Shown piece by piece: positions 1-6,744 of a stretch of DNA of 7,441 nucleotides. The DNA lies in assembly GCA_902783395.1 (NCBI GenBank), contig CACZRA010000234.1, positions 1 to 7,441 on the forward strand, written 5' to 3'. The notes under the pieces are model-generated. The model did no database searches, had not been told where the DNA came from, and was given only the letters and a program-made list of their open reading frames with translations. Both the position numbers and the translations under genes were made by a program. Origin of the DNA: an uncultured Lachnospiraceae bacterium (lineage in GTDB: Bacteria > Bacillota > Clostridia > Lachnospirales > Lachnospiraceae). The stretch's first letter is position 1. The number at the start of each line of letters is the position of its first letter.

Positions 1-1
1 C

Positions 2-718
2 AGACTGAAGAGTGCAAAGGACTGGTATGACAGTATCTTTGCCGGCTGCGGAGGTGAAACGCTTCCTGTAAAGGATGGAAACGGCAGCCTCCACATTTCA
101 TTGCTGAAACGTTCCGGTCTTACAAGCGCGAATGCTGTCAGAAGCTATTGCGAAGAAAACGGCCTGTCTGTCAACGCTTTTTTCACTGCTGCTTTCGGAA
201 TGGCTGTACAGTCCTATACAGCAGGTGATCATGCAGTATTTACAACCATTTACAACGGAAGAAACGATCCCAGACTGGAAAACACGGTTTCCATGCTGGT
301 CAAGACCCTGCCTGTCTGGTTTCAATGTGAAACTGACGCGATGACTGCTTCCGTGATCGAGGGCTGTCAGTCCTTCCTGCTGTCTGCCATGGCAAATGAC
401 CTCTACAGCTTTGCGGAGATCAGGAATGCCTATGATATAAAGGCTGACCTGATGTTCGCCTATCAGGGGGAAGCGGAACTTTGCGCACAGATAGGCGGTG
501 AAGAGTCGGAGCTGACCATGCTCGGACTGTCCCGTGCAAGGGCGGCATTCGGTCTGGACTTGATGCTAAACGGAGACAGTGTCCTCTTTGAGGCAGAGTT
601 CGATCCTGCCGTTTTTTCTGAATACACGGCAGAAGGTCTGGTTTTCCTTGTGGATACGATTGCCGGAGAATTCCTGCGGAAGGAAAGAATAGGAGATATA
701 TCCCTGGTAAATGAAGCA
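2..718 (+). other. Condensation domain, C-terminal half (module n-1)
   Basis: This is the C-terminal lobe of a condensation domain, which would join an upstream acyl or peptidyl group to the amino acid loaded by the following A domain. The C5-like segment VSMLVKTLP is at 287-313, and a C7-like segment KADLMFAYQG is at 440-469. The HHxxxDG active site would lie upstream of the window, so activity cannot be judged. The matching segments of the second C domain lie at 3344-3370 and 3497-3526 and are similar, so the two are clearly the same family. It could be a starter C domain that attaches a fatty acid, or an ordinary elongation domain after another module; the sequence shown does not decide. 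Confidence 0.9.
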
Positions 719-3700
719 GGACTGAAGGCAGTAAGAGAGCTTTATGATACATATGCGCAAGTCCCTGAAAGACCGGCTTACAGGATTTTACAGGACAGCG
801 CACATCTGTATCCGGACAGAACGGCAATTATTGCGACTGACAGATCTCTTTCGTACAGCGAACTGAACACCGAAGCCAATGCGGCAGCATATGCTCTTGT
901 CTCAAAAGGAGCAGGGCCGGACACGATCGTGGCGGTCCTTGCAGACAGGGACAGCTATGCTCCTGTAATGCGTCAGGGCGTCTTAAAAAGCGGCGGGGCA
1001 TTCCTGCCCATAGATCCGGATTATCCGGATGACAGGATCCGCTTTATATTCAGGGATTCCGGTGCCGGACTTCTGATCACCACAGAGAAGATCATAGACA
1101 GGAAGCAAGAGCTTTTTGCTGCCCTGACCGGGGAGGGCATAGAATGTATCAGCGTGCAGAAAGCCATATCGGAAGAAAAGGCCTCTGACCTCAACATATC
1201 CGTTCCGTATGAGGCGCTCGCCTATGTGATCTATACTTCCGGATCCACAGGAAAGCCCAAAGGGGTTATGCTCACCAACAAAAACCTGGTCAATTTCGTG
1301 GATGATAATGAAAAAAACCAGGAAATACAGGGTTTTATCAGGAATACATCTGTAAGCCTTTCCATTGCCGCACTGACCTTTGACGTATCGGTCATGGAAG
1401 AATTTCTTCCGCTGAACAGCGGCATGACAATGGTCATGGCTTCTCAGGAGGAGATCCTTAACCCGGGTAAGCTGAGCAGTCTGATGCTCACTAACAGGGT
1501 TGACGTGATGACCTGTACGCCAAGCTATATCTCAAACCTGCTGGATCTGGATGAAATGGTTCCGGCCATAAAAGCCCTGAAAAGCATTGATATCGGTGCG
1601 GAGAGTTTTCCGGGAGTCCTGTATGAAAAACTGAAGGCTGTAAATCCTGACCTTTATATCATGAACGGTTACGGGCCGACGGAGACGACGATCAGCTGTA
1701 CGATGCAGGTAGTAAACGGCGGTGAGGATATCACCATCGGTACACCGAATGCAAATGTATCTGCCGCGACTGTTGACCAAAGCGGGAGGCTTCAGCCTTT
1801 AGGCGCTTTGGGTGAGCTGGTGATAATGGGCGACGGAGTGGGCCGCGGCTATCTCGGCCGGAGCGATCTTAACAGGAAGGCCTTCACCACGCTGCTGGAT
1901 AAAAAGGCATATCGGACCGGAGACCTCGTACGGATCAGGAAAAACGGTCTCATTGAATTCCATGGCAGAATGGATGACCAGGTAAAGCTGCGCGGACTGA
2001 GGATAGAACTGGGAGAGATCAAAAACGCGATCGATTCCTTCCCTGGGGTGAGTTCCAGTATCGTCGTGGTGGCTCATGGTGAAACAGATTACCTTGCCGC
2101 TTATTTTACTGCAGAACATAAGACAGATATTAAGGAACTTAAGGACCATATTGCAGGAATCCTTGCCGGATATATGATCCCTCAGGCTTTCATGCAGCTT
2201 GATGAATTACCCCTTACCGCAAATGGAAAGGTCGATAAAAAGGCTCTGCCCATGCTCAAAATCGCGGCAGAAGAAATAGTACCGCCTGAAAATGATCTGG
2301 AAGCGAAGCTGTTGGATATAGCGGCTGAGGTGATCGGAGATCACAGTTTTGGCGTGACTTCCTCCCTGATCTCCCTGGGCCTTTCTTCCATCGGCGCGAT
2401 CCGCTTTACTGCCCTGATCGATAAAACGCTGAGAGCCAAAGTGAATGTGGCTGAGATCATGAAACAGCCGGCCATCCGTGATATTGCCCGCTTCATTGAG
2501 CACAATGACAGCCAATCCCACGCCGGGGTTCCTCATTTTGAAAAGAGAGAGCTGTATCCTGTCACCGAGAATCAGCACGGTATCTTCATTGACTGGCAGA
2601 GAAATGAAAACACAACCCAGTACAATATACCGGAGGTATATCTGTTTAAGAATACTGACGGAAGGAAACTTGAAGAGGCATTAAGGAAAACAGTGGAGGC
2701 ACACAGTTATCTGAAGGCTCGTTTTGTAAACGACAGCGGCGATGTAAAGCTTCGCCGCTGCGATGAGGAACCTGTCGTTGTCAGTATCACGGCTCTTGAG
2801 AATATCCCGGACCAGGCATTTTTCCAGACCAGAGTACAGCCTTTTGACCTGTTTGCAGACAGGCTGTACCGGTTTGAAGTTTATTCCTTTGGTGCTGACA
2901 GCTGGCTCTTTTCAGACATTCACCACACAGTATATGACGGATTATCTTCCGGCGTTTTCATGGAAGATCTGAATAAAGCGCTTTCAGGTGAAAAACCGGA
3001 GGCGGAAAGCCTTACTGCATACGATTATGCGCTTTATGAAAAAGATCTCCTTAGCGGAGATGTCCTGATCAGGGCAGATGAGAGATTTGACGCGATTCTG
3101 ACAGGAGCCGCCTGCGCGGTCATCCCCTCTGACGGAGATCCGGACGGCATCCCCTGCGGAATAACAACACTCATGATCCCTGCTGCGGAAATTGACGATC
3201 TGTGTGCACGCCTGGAAGTTACGCCGGGCAGCTTTCTGCAGGCTGCATTTGCAGAGACAGTACGCCGGATCTGCCGGGAAAATAAAGCTGTTTATACGAC
3301 AGTCAGCAACGGGAGATCTGCCGATCCGGCACTTCTTGGCTGTGTAGGCATGTTCGTTCGGACAATACCGGCTGTGACTATGGATACCGCTTTGATGACA
3401 ACACAGGAATATATCCGCGCCATGCATGAGCAGCTTCAGGAAAGCTTCTCCATGGAGTTTTATCCCTATACACGTATAGTTGCAAGACACCGTCTGAAGG
3501 CCGAGCTGATGTTTGTCTATCAGGGCGGAATAGATGAGGGAGGAGAAGATCACACCGAAAGAGAGCTTGATCTTAAGCTGGACACAGTAAAACTCCCTGT
3601 TACCGTAATGGCCTGGCCTGAGGGACAGTCTTATGTACTGTCAGTGGAATATGACGGAAACCGGTATGGCAGGAAAGAAATGGAGCGCTTTGCCAAAGCA

Positions 3701-6700
3701 CTCGGTGCTGTATGTGAAGGCCTCACAAGATCTGAAAAGGTCTCGGAAGTCTCACTGGTCAGCAAAAAAGAAGAAGAGGAGCTTATTTCCATCTCAAAAG
3801 GAAGAGAGCTTATATACAACACGGAGAAGACCTGGATAGATCTGTTCATTGAGCAGGCAGGGAAGCATCCGGATAAAACAGCTGTTGTGGACAGCAAAGG
3901 CAGCTTTTCATATGAGGAACTGGATCATGCCTCTGATGCGGTCGCGGCATGGCTGATCCAAAACGGTGTCCGGGAAAACAGCTTTGTGGCCGTAAAAATG
4001 GACAGAGTGAAGGAATTCATGGCCGCGATCATCGGGATCCAGAAAGCAGGGGCTGCCTATGTGCCCATTGATCCGGATTACCCGCCTGAGCGTATAGCGT
4101 ATATGCAGGAGGACTCGGAAGCTTCTGTTCTTCTTACGGAGGACATTCTGGGGCAGATCTTTGCTGAAGCAGGAAAAACGCTCCCGGTTAACCGGACGAC
4201 TGCGGGCCACAGGGCTTATATGATCTATACTTCCGGCTCCACGGGCAAGCCAAAAGGGGTTGTGATCCCTCAGAGTTCTCTTATGGCATATGCGGCGTGG
4301 AGCTCCGTGGAATATGGCTATAGAGAGGACAGGAATTTCGCTCACTGCGTCAGCTTTTCCTTTGATGCGTCAGTAACTGATCTGGTCAATCCTATGATCA
4401 CAGGAGCCACACTGCACATTATTTCTGTGGAAATGCGCCGTGATTTAAGCAGGCTCGCCGGATACCTGGAAGAAAACAGGATTTACGGGATTAAATTTCC
4501 CACACAGCTCGGCATGATGATGCTGAACAGTTTTCCGGATATGTATCCCGCCTTTACCGTATTGGGCGGTGAAAAACTCCTGCCGGTAGCACGTACACAT
4601 GTACTTCAGTATAATGAATACGGACCGACGGAATTTACGGTGGGCAGCGATGTTCATCTTGTTGACCAGGACAAGGATGATGATATTCCGATCGGTCTTC
4701 CGGTGCCCAACAGCTGGTCTTTTGTCTGCGATACATATGGGAATCTCCTGCCTTATGGCTATATTGGGGAGCTATGCCTGGCAGGCGCACAGATTGCCGA
4801 GGGATATTGGAAACGGCCTGAGCTTACCGCTGAAAAGTTCTGTCCCTGCCCGTCACTTCCGGGAAGAAAGATGTACCGGACAGGAGATCTGGTGCGTTAC
4901 AACGCAGACGGGAGGCTGGAATGCCTTGGCCGTATCGATACTCAGGTGAAGCTCAGGGGCTTTCGTATCGAGCTTGGGGAGATTGAAAACCGCGCCAGCA
5001 GGTATGACGGGATCCGCGAGGTTGCGGCGGAGGTTAAGAAGGGTCAGCTGGTCCTGTATTACACGCACGAAAAGAACATAGACTCCGGAGCTATCCGAAG
5101 CTATCTTGCAAAGAGTCTGACGGATTATATGGTGCCTTCTGTTTATGTCCCTATGGATGCGATGCCGGTGACGCCGGTCGGAAAAATAGACAGGAAAGCA
5201 CTGCCGGACATTGAATCCGAAAAAACGGACAGGACTGTTGTACCTCCAAAATCACCTTTGCAGGGAAAGCTTTGCGGATTATTCAGAGAGGCTCTTTCTT
5301 TGGAGAACGTAGGGATCGATGAGAATTTCTTTGAGCTGGGAGGCAATTCCCTTATGGCTTCCGGCATGCTGATGAAGGCCAGATTGTTAGAACTTCCGTT
5401 GAATTATCAGGACATTTTTGACAATCCGACGGTCATAACACTGGAGAAACTGATCCTTTCAAAGCAGGAGAAAGAAAAAAACAGATCATCTTCTGACCGG
5501 CAGCAGGCAACGGCTTCTCCGACTGAAAAGAATATGGAGGAATTTGCCTGTCTGAAAAAAAACAGAGCAGAATATCTGGATGAACTTGCAACTGAGGACC
5601 TGGGACCCGTCCTTATAATCGGGGCTACCGGTTTTTTGGGTACACATATTGTTAAGGGACTCCTGGATATGACAGATCAAAAGATATACTGTCTTATCAG
5701 ACATAAAGATATTCCGACTGCAGACCGTTTTCTGTCGATAATGTTCTATTATTTCGCTACAGATCTGAAACCTTATCTGGGAGACAGGATCATACTTATC
5801 GATGGTGACCCCATATCCGGGATGGGAATGGAGGAAATTAAAAAGTATGAGATCCGGACGGTGATAAACTGTGCTGCCAGTGTAAAGCATTTTGCAGACA
5901 TTGAATTTCTGATGGAAGCCAATGTTAAGCTGGTGGATAAACTGATAGACCTGTGTCTGGAAAAAGAAGCGAGACTGGTCCATACTTCCACGATCTCAGT
6001 CGGGGGCGATATTCCCATTCAGGGAGGAGCACGGCGAAAGCTGACGGAGGATATGCTCAATATCGGACAGGAAACCCGGATGAACGGATACGTGCATACC
6101 AAGTACATGGCAGAAGAGCATGTGCTGCGTGCGATCTGCGAAAAAAAACTTGACGCTAAGATCATGAGGCTGGGAAATCTGATGAGCCGAAGCTCGGATG
6201 GCGAGTTTCAGATGAACTTCGATACGAATAATTTCTTCAGAACACTCTGGGCTTATGCAGCACTTGGATGTATCCCGGTTTCAGTTCTGGATGAAAAGGT
6301 TGAATATTCACCCATCAATGAGACGGCGAAAGCAATCCTGCTTCTGTCCGGAACATCCGGCGAGTTTACGGTATTCCATCCCTACAATTCACATACTGTG
6401 GAAATGGGAGACATCATTCTGGCTATGAACAGTGTAGGCTTCCCGGTAAAAACCGTGAGTGACAGGGAGTTTGATGAAAGCCTGAAGAAAGCTATGGCAG
6501 ATCAAAAGCTTGCCACTATGATCGCACCGCTGCTTGTATATGAAACTGATGATAAACAGACTACGGAAGAAACAAAGGCTGAAAATCTTTTCACTACCAA
6601 AGCACTGTACCGCCTGGGCTTTAAATGGTCACTGACGGATCTGACCTATATAGAAAACGCGTTGAAGCAGACAGCCGGCCTTATTGCAGATTTAGCATAA
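2..6700 (+). CDS. Nonribosomal peptide synthetase, C-A-T-C-A-T-R, 5' end outside window
   Basis: This is a multimodular NRPS that builds a short peptide on two carrier domains and releases it with a terminal reductase in the cytoplasm. The frame has no stop from base 2 and ends with TAA at 6698-6700, giving 2232 visible residues. There is a TTG at 101, but it lies inside a condensation domain, and coherent coding sequence continues upstream (Lys-Asp-Trp-Tyr and so on from base 17), so the true start lies off the left edge. Domains by window residue are: partial C 1-240, A1 255-750, T1 761-835, C2 847-1258, A2 1277-1735, T2 1751-1820, R 1867-2232. All ten A-domain core motifs are recognisable in both A domains, both carrier serines are present, and C2 has an intact HHxxxDG. 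No epimerase is present, so L residues are expected unless a separate enzyme acts. The exporter gene follows 44 bases later. Family and domain order are very secure; the product is inferred. Confidence 0.98.
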   Translation, partial: RLKSAKDWYDSIFAGCGGETLPVKDGNGSLHISLLKRSGLTSANAVRSYCEENGLSVNAFFTAAFGMAVQSYTAGDHAVFTTIYNGRNDPRLENTVSMLVKTLPVWFQCETDAMTASVIEGCQSFLLSAMANDLYSFAEIRNAYDIKADLMFAYQGEAELCAQIGGEESELTMLGLSRARAAFGLDLMLNGDSVLFEAEFDPAVFSEYTAEGLVFLVDTIAGEFLRKERIGDISLVNEAGLKAVRELYDTYAQVPERPAYRILQDSAHLYPDRTAIIATDRSLSYSELNTEANAAAYALVSKGAGPDTIVAVLADRDSYAPVMRQGVLKSGGAFLPIDPDYPDDRIRFIFRDSGAGLLITTEKIIDRKQELFAALTGEGIECISVQKAISEEKASDLNISVPYEALAYVIYTSGSTGKPKGVMLTNKNLVNFVDDNEKNQEIQGFIRNTSVSLSIAALTFDVSVMEEFLPLNSGMTMVMASQEEILNPGKLSSLMLTNRVDVMTCTPSYISNLLDLDEMVPAIKALKSIDIGAESFPGVLYEKLKAVNPDLYIMNGYGPTETTISCTMQVVNGGEDITIGTPNANVSAATVDQSGRLQPLGALGELVIMGDGVGRGYLGRSDLNRKAFTTLLDKKAYRTGDLVRIRKNGLIEFHGRMDDQVKLRGLRIELGEIKNAIDSFPGVSSSIVVVAHGETDYLAAYFTAEHKTDIKELKDHIAGILAGYMIPQAFMQLDELPLTANGKVDKKALPMLKIAAEEIVPPENDLEAKLLDIAAEVIGDHSFGVTSSLISLGLSSIGAIRFTALIDKTLRAKVNVAEIMKQPAIRDIARFIEHNDSQSHAGVPHFEKRELYPVTENQHGIFIDWQRNENTTQYNIPEVYLFKNTDGRKLEEALRKTVEAHSYLKARFVNDSGDVKLRRCDEEPVVVSITALENIPDQAFFQTRVQPFDLFADRLYRFEVYSFGADSWLFSDIHHTVYDGLSSGVFMEDLNKALSGEKPEAESLTAYDYALYEKDLLSGDVLIRADERFDAILTGAACAVIPSDGDPDGIPCGITTLMIPAAEIDDLCARLEVTPGSFLQAAFAETVRRICRENKAVYTTVSNGRSADPALLGCVGMFVRTIPAVTMDTALMTTQEYIRAMHEQLQESFSMEFYPYTRIVARHRLKAELMFVYQGGIDEGGEDHTERELDLKLDTVKLPVTVMAWPEGQSYVLSVEYDGNRYGRKEMERFAKALGAVCEGLTRSEKVSEVSLVSKKEEEELISISKGRELIYNTEKTWIDLFIEQAGKHPDKTAVVDSKGSFSYEELDHASDAVAAWLIQNGVRENSFVAVKMDRVKEFMAAIIGIQKAGAAYVPIDPDYPPERIAYMQEDSEASVLLTEDILGQIFAEAGKTLPVNRTTAGHRAYMIYTSGSTGKPKGVVIPQSSLMAYAAWSSVEYGYREDRNFAHCVSFSFDASVTDLVNPMITGATLHIISVEMRRDLSRLAGYLEENRIYGIKFPTQLGMMMLNSFPDMYPAFTVLGGEKLLPVARTHVLQYNEYGPTEFTVGSDVHLVDQDKDDDIPIGLPVPNSWSFVCDTYGNLLPYGYIGELCLAGAQIAEGYWKRPELTAEKFCPCPSLPGRKMYRTGDLVRYNADGRLECLGRIDTQVKLRGFRIELGEIENRASRYDGIREVAAEVKKGQLVLYYTHEKNIDSGAIRSYLAKSLTDYMVPSVYVPMDAMPVTPVGKIDRKALPDIESEKTDRTVVPPKSPLQGKLCGLFREALSLENVGIDENFFELGGNSLMASGMLMKARLLELPLNYQDIFDNPTVITLEKLILSKQEKEKNRSSSDRQQATASPTEKNMEEFACLKKNRAEYLDELATEDLGPVLIIGATGFLGTHIVKGLLDMTDQKIYCLIRHKDIPTADRFLSIMFYYFATDLKPYLGDRIILIDGDPISGMGMEEIKKYEIRTVINCAASVKHFADIEFLMEANVKLVDKLIDLCLEKEARLVHTSTISVGGDIPIQGGARRKLTEDMLNIGQETRMNGYVHTKYMAEEHVLRAICEKKLDAKIMRLGNLMSRSSDGEFQMNFDTNNFFRTLWAYAALGCIPVSVLDEKVEYSPINETAKAILLLSGTSGEFTVFHPYNSHTVEMGDIILAMNSVGFPVKTVSDREFDESLKKAMADQKLATMIAPLLVYETDDKQTTEETKAENLFTTKALYRLGFKWSLTDLTYIENALKQTAGLIADLA
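765..2250 (+). other. Adenylation domain A1, substrate unresolved
   Basis: This domain activates an amino acid with ATP and loads it on T1. Core motifs in order: LSYSEL at 848, LKSGGAFLPID at 983-1015, LAYVIYTSGSTGKPKG at 1217-1264, FDVS at 1379, NGYGPTE at 1664-1684, YRTGDL at 1910-1927, GRMDDQVKLRG and RIELGEI following, and NGKVDK at 2222-2239. By alignment from memory with the GrsA Phe domain, the ten pocket residues are D (1382), V (1385), M (1394), T (1511), I (1586), I (1592), G (1667), I (1691), S (1694) and K (2228). Asp235 and Lys517 equivalents are present, so an ordinary alpha-amino acid is expected. The pocket is mostly hydrophobic and shares T278, I299 and I330 with the Phe code, which hints at an aromatic or aliphatic residue, but this is a weak prediction. 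Confidence 0.95.
1227..1267 (+). repeat. A3-core DNA shared with 4221-4261
   Basis: The stretch coding for the ATP-binding loop of A1 is nearly the same at DNA level as that of A2. The first 16 bases (TGATCTATACTTCCGG) are identical at 1227-1242 and 4221-4236, and over 41 bases only four differ, all at third codon positions. This is a conserved protein motif, so selection explains much of it, but the shared codon choice is also what a past module duplication or gene conversion would leave. Confidence 0.6.
2282..2505 (+). other. Peptidyl carrier domain T1
   Basis: This carrier domain holds the first amino acid as a phosphopantetheine thioester. The attachment site reads SLGLSSIGAI around 2372-2401, and the modified serine should be the second Ser, codon 2387-2389. 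Typical carriers read LGG-x-S-(L/I); here the second Gly is replaced by Leu, a variant also seen in working carriers. It sits between A1 and C2 with the usual helix spacing, starting from PPENDLEAKLL and ending near RFIEHND. Confidence 0.92.
2540..3775 (+). other. Condensation domain C2, intact active site
   Basis: This domain forms the peptide bond between the residue on T1 and the amino acid on T2. Motif C1 is YPVTENQHGIF from 2555, the active site HHTVYDG is at 2921-2941 with the general-base His at 2924-2926, C4-like AYDYALYEKDLL follows near 3017, C5 is GCVGMFVRTIP at 3338-3370, and the C7-like KAELMFVYQGG starts at 3497. Because no epimerase precedes it, it is expected to accept an L-configured donor. 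The length, about 410 residues, is normal to slightly short for the family. Confidence 0.95.
3830..5205 (+). other. Adenylation domain A2, predicted Asn (or Asp)
   Basis: This domain activates the last amino acid, the one that will carry the aldehyde. Core motifs: FSYEEL at 3905, QKAGAAYVPID at 4040-4072, YTSGSTGKPKG at 4226-4258, FDAS at 4361, NEYGPTE at 4613-4633, GELCLAGAQIAEGYW near 4769, YRTGDL at 4874-4891, GRIDTQVKLRGFRIELGEIE near 4928, and VGKIDR at 5177-5194. Pocket residues read by alignment with GrsA: D (4364), A (4367), T (4376), K (4493), V (4559), G (4565), E (4616), V (4640), G (4643), K (5183). The known Asn code is DLTKLGEVGK and the Asp code DLTKVGHIGK, so this is nearest Asn. 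The stretch between core motifs A2 and A3 is about 20 residues shorter than in A1, in a variable loop region. Confidence 0.93.
4221..4261 (+). repeat. A3-core DNA shared with 1227-1267
   Basis: This is the second copy of the direct repeat in the A-domain ATP-binding loop, 37 of 41 bases identical to the copy in A1. The two copies lie 2994 bases apart, exactly 998 codons, so recombination between them would delete or duplicate one module in frame. Confidence 0.6.
5252..5460 (+). other. Peptidyl carrier domain T2
   Basis: This is the second carrier domain, which presents the finished peptide thioester to the reductase. The site is a textbook FFELGGNSLMA, with the phosphopantetheine serine at codon 5348-5350. 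It is followed by a charged and Ser/Gln-rich linker of about 45 residues (roughly 5465-5600) before the reductase, likely flexible, which would let the carrier reach the R domain. Confidence 0.95.
5600..6697 (+). other. Terminal thioester reductase (R) domain
   Basis: This is an NAD(P)H-dependent thioester reductase of the extended short-chain dehydrogenase family; it replaces a thioesterase and releases the peptide as an aldehyde, or as an alcohol if it reduces twice. The Rossmann loop GATGFLG is at 5621-5641, after a hydrophobic beta strand VLII. NCAASVKHF near 5867 matches the family's conserved strand. The catalytic set is a Thr in HTSTISV (5990-5992), Tyr at 6089-6091 and Lys at 6101-6103 in YVHTK. 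The C-terminal part has MRLGNL near 6164 and YSPINETA near 6305, which close the substrate site in this family. The domain is full length at about 365 residues and ends the protein. Whether it stops at the aldehyde cannot be read from sequence. Confidence 0.95.
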
Positions 6701-6724
6701 CTTGAGATCAACGTGATCCCTTAT

Positions 6725-6730
6725 GAGGAG
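6725..6730 (+). promoter_or_regulatory. Probable ribosome binding site of the exporter gene
   Basis: GAGGAG is the only good Shine-Dalgarno match in the gap between the two genes. It lies 14 bases before the ATG at 6745, longer than the usual 5-9. In-frame ATGs at 6763, 6781 and 6784 are alternatives; the pair at 6781/6784 follows a purine-rich run (AAGAAGAAGAGAGA) that could itself serve as a site, though that run is also coding sequence if 6745 is used. Confidence 0.55.
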
Positions 6731-6744
6731 ATACAGAATTTAAA

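Noticed and set aside
101..103. TTG as the start codon of the NRPS
   Set aside because: The frame is open back to base 2, the upstream residues continue condensation-domain sequence, and no ribosome site precedes the TTG. The gene starts outside the window.
2506..2554. Possible epimerase or docking segment between T1 and C2
   Set aside because: Only about 16 residues separate the carrier and condensation domains, too short for either; it is a plain linker.
2984..3553. 189-codon open frame on the minus strand
   Set aside because: It lies wholly inside C2, is Cys/His/Ser-rich with no recognisable domain, and C2's own motifs are intact in the plus frame. It is a shadow, as are the other minus-strand frames at 420-827, 1799-2149, 3908-4345 and 5486-5983.
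6305..6697. Possible thioesterase after the reductase
   Set aside because: There is no GxSxG motif; the region is the C-terminal substrate part of the R domain and the protein ends there.
6706..6718. Inverted repeat GATCA-ACG-TGATC between the two genes, as a possible terminator
   Set aside because: The stem is only five base pairs with a three-base loop and no run of T follows, so it is too weak for a terminator.
6723..6743. Six-residue open frame ATG...TAA just before the exporter, as a possible leader peptide
   Set aside because: It has no ribosome site of its own and contains the GAGGAG used for the exporter; a frame this short is expected by chance.
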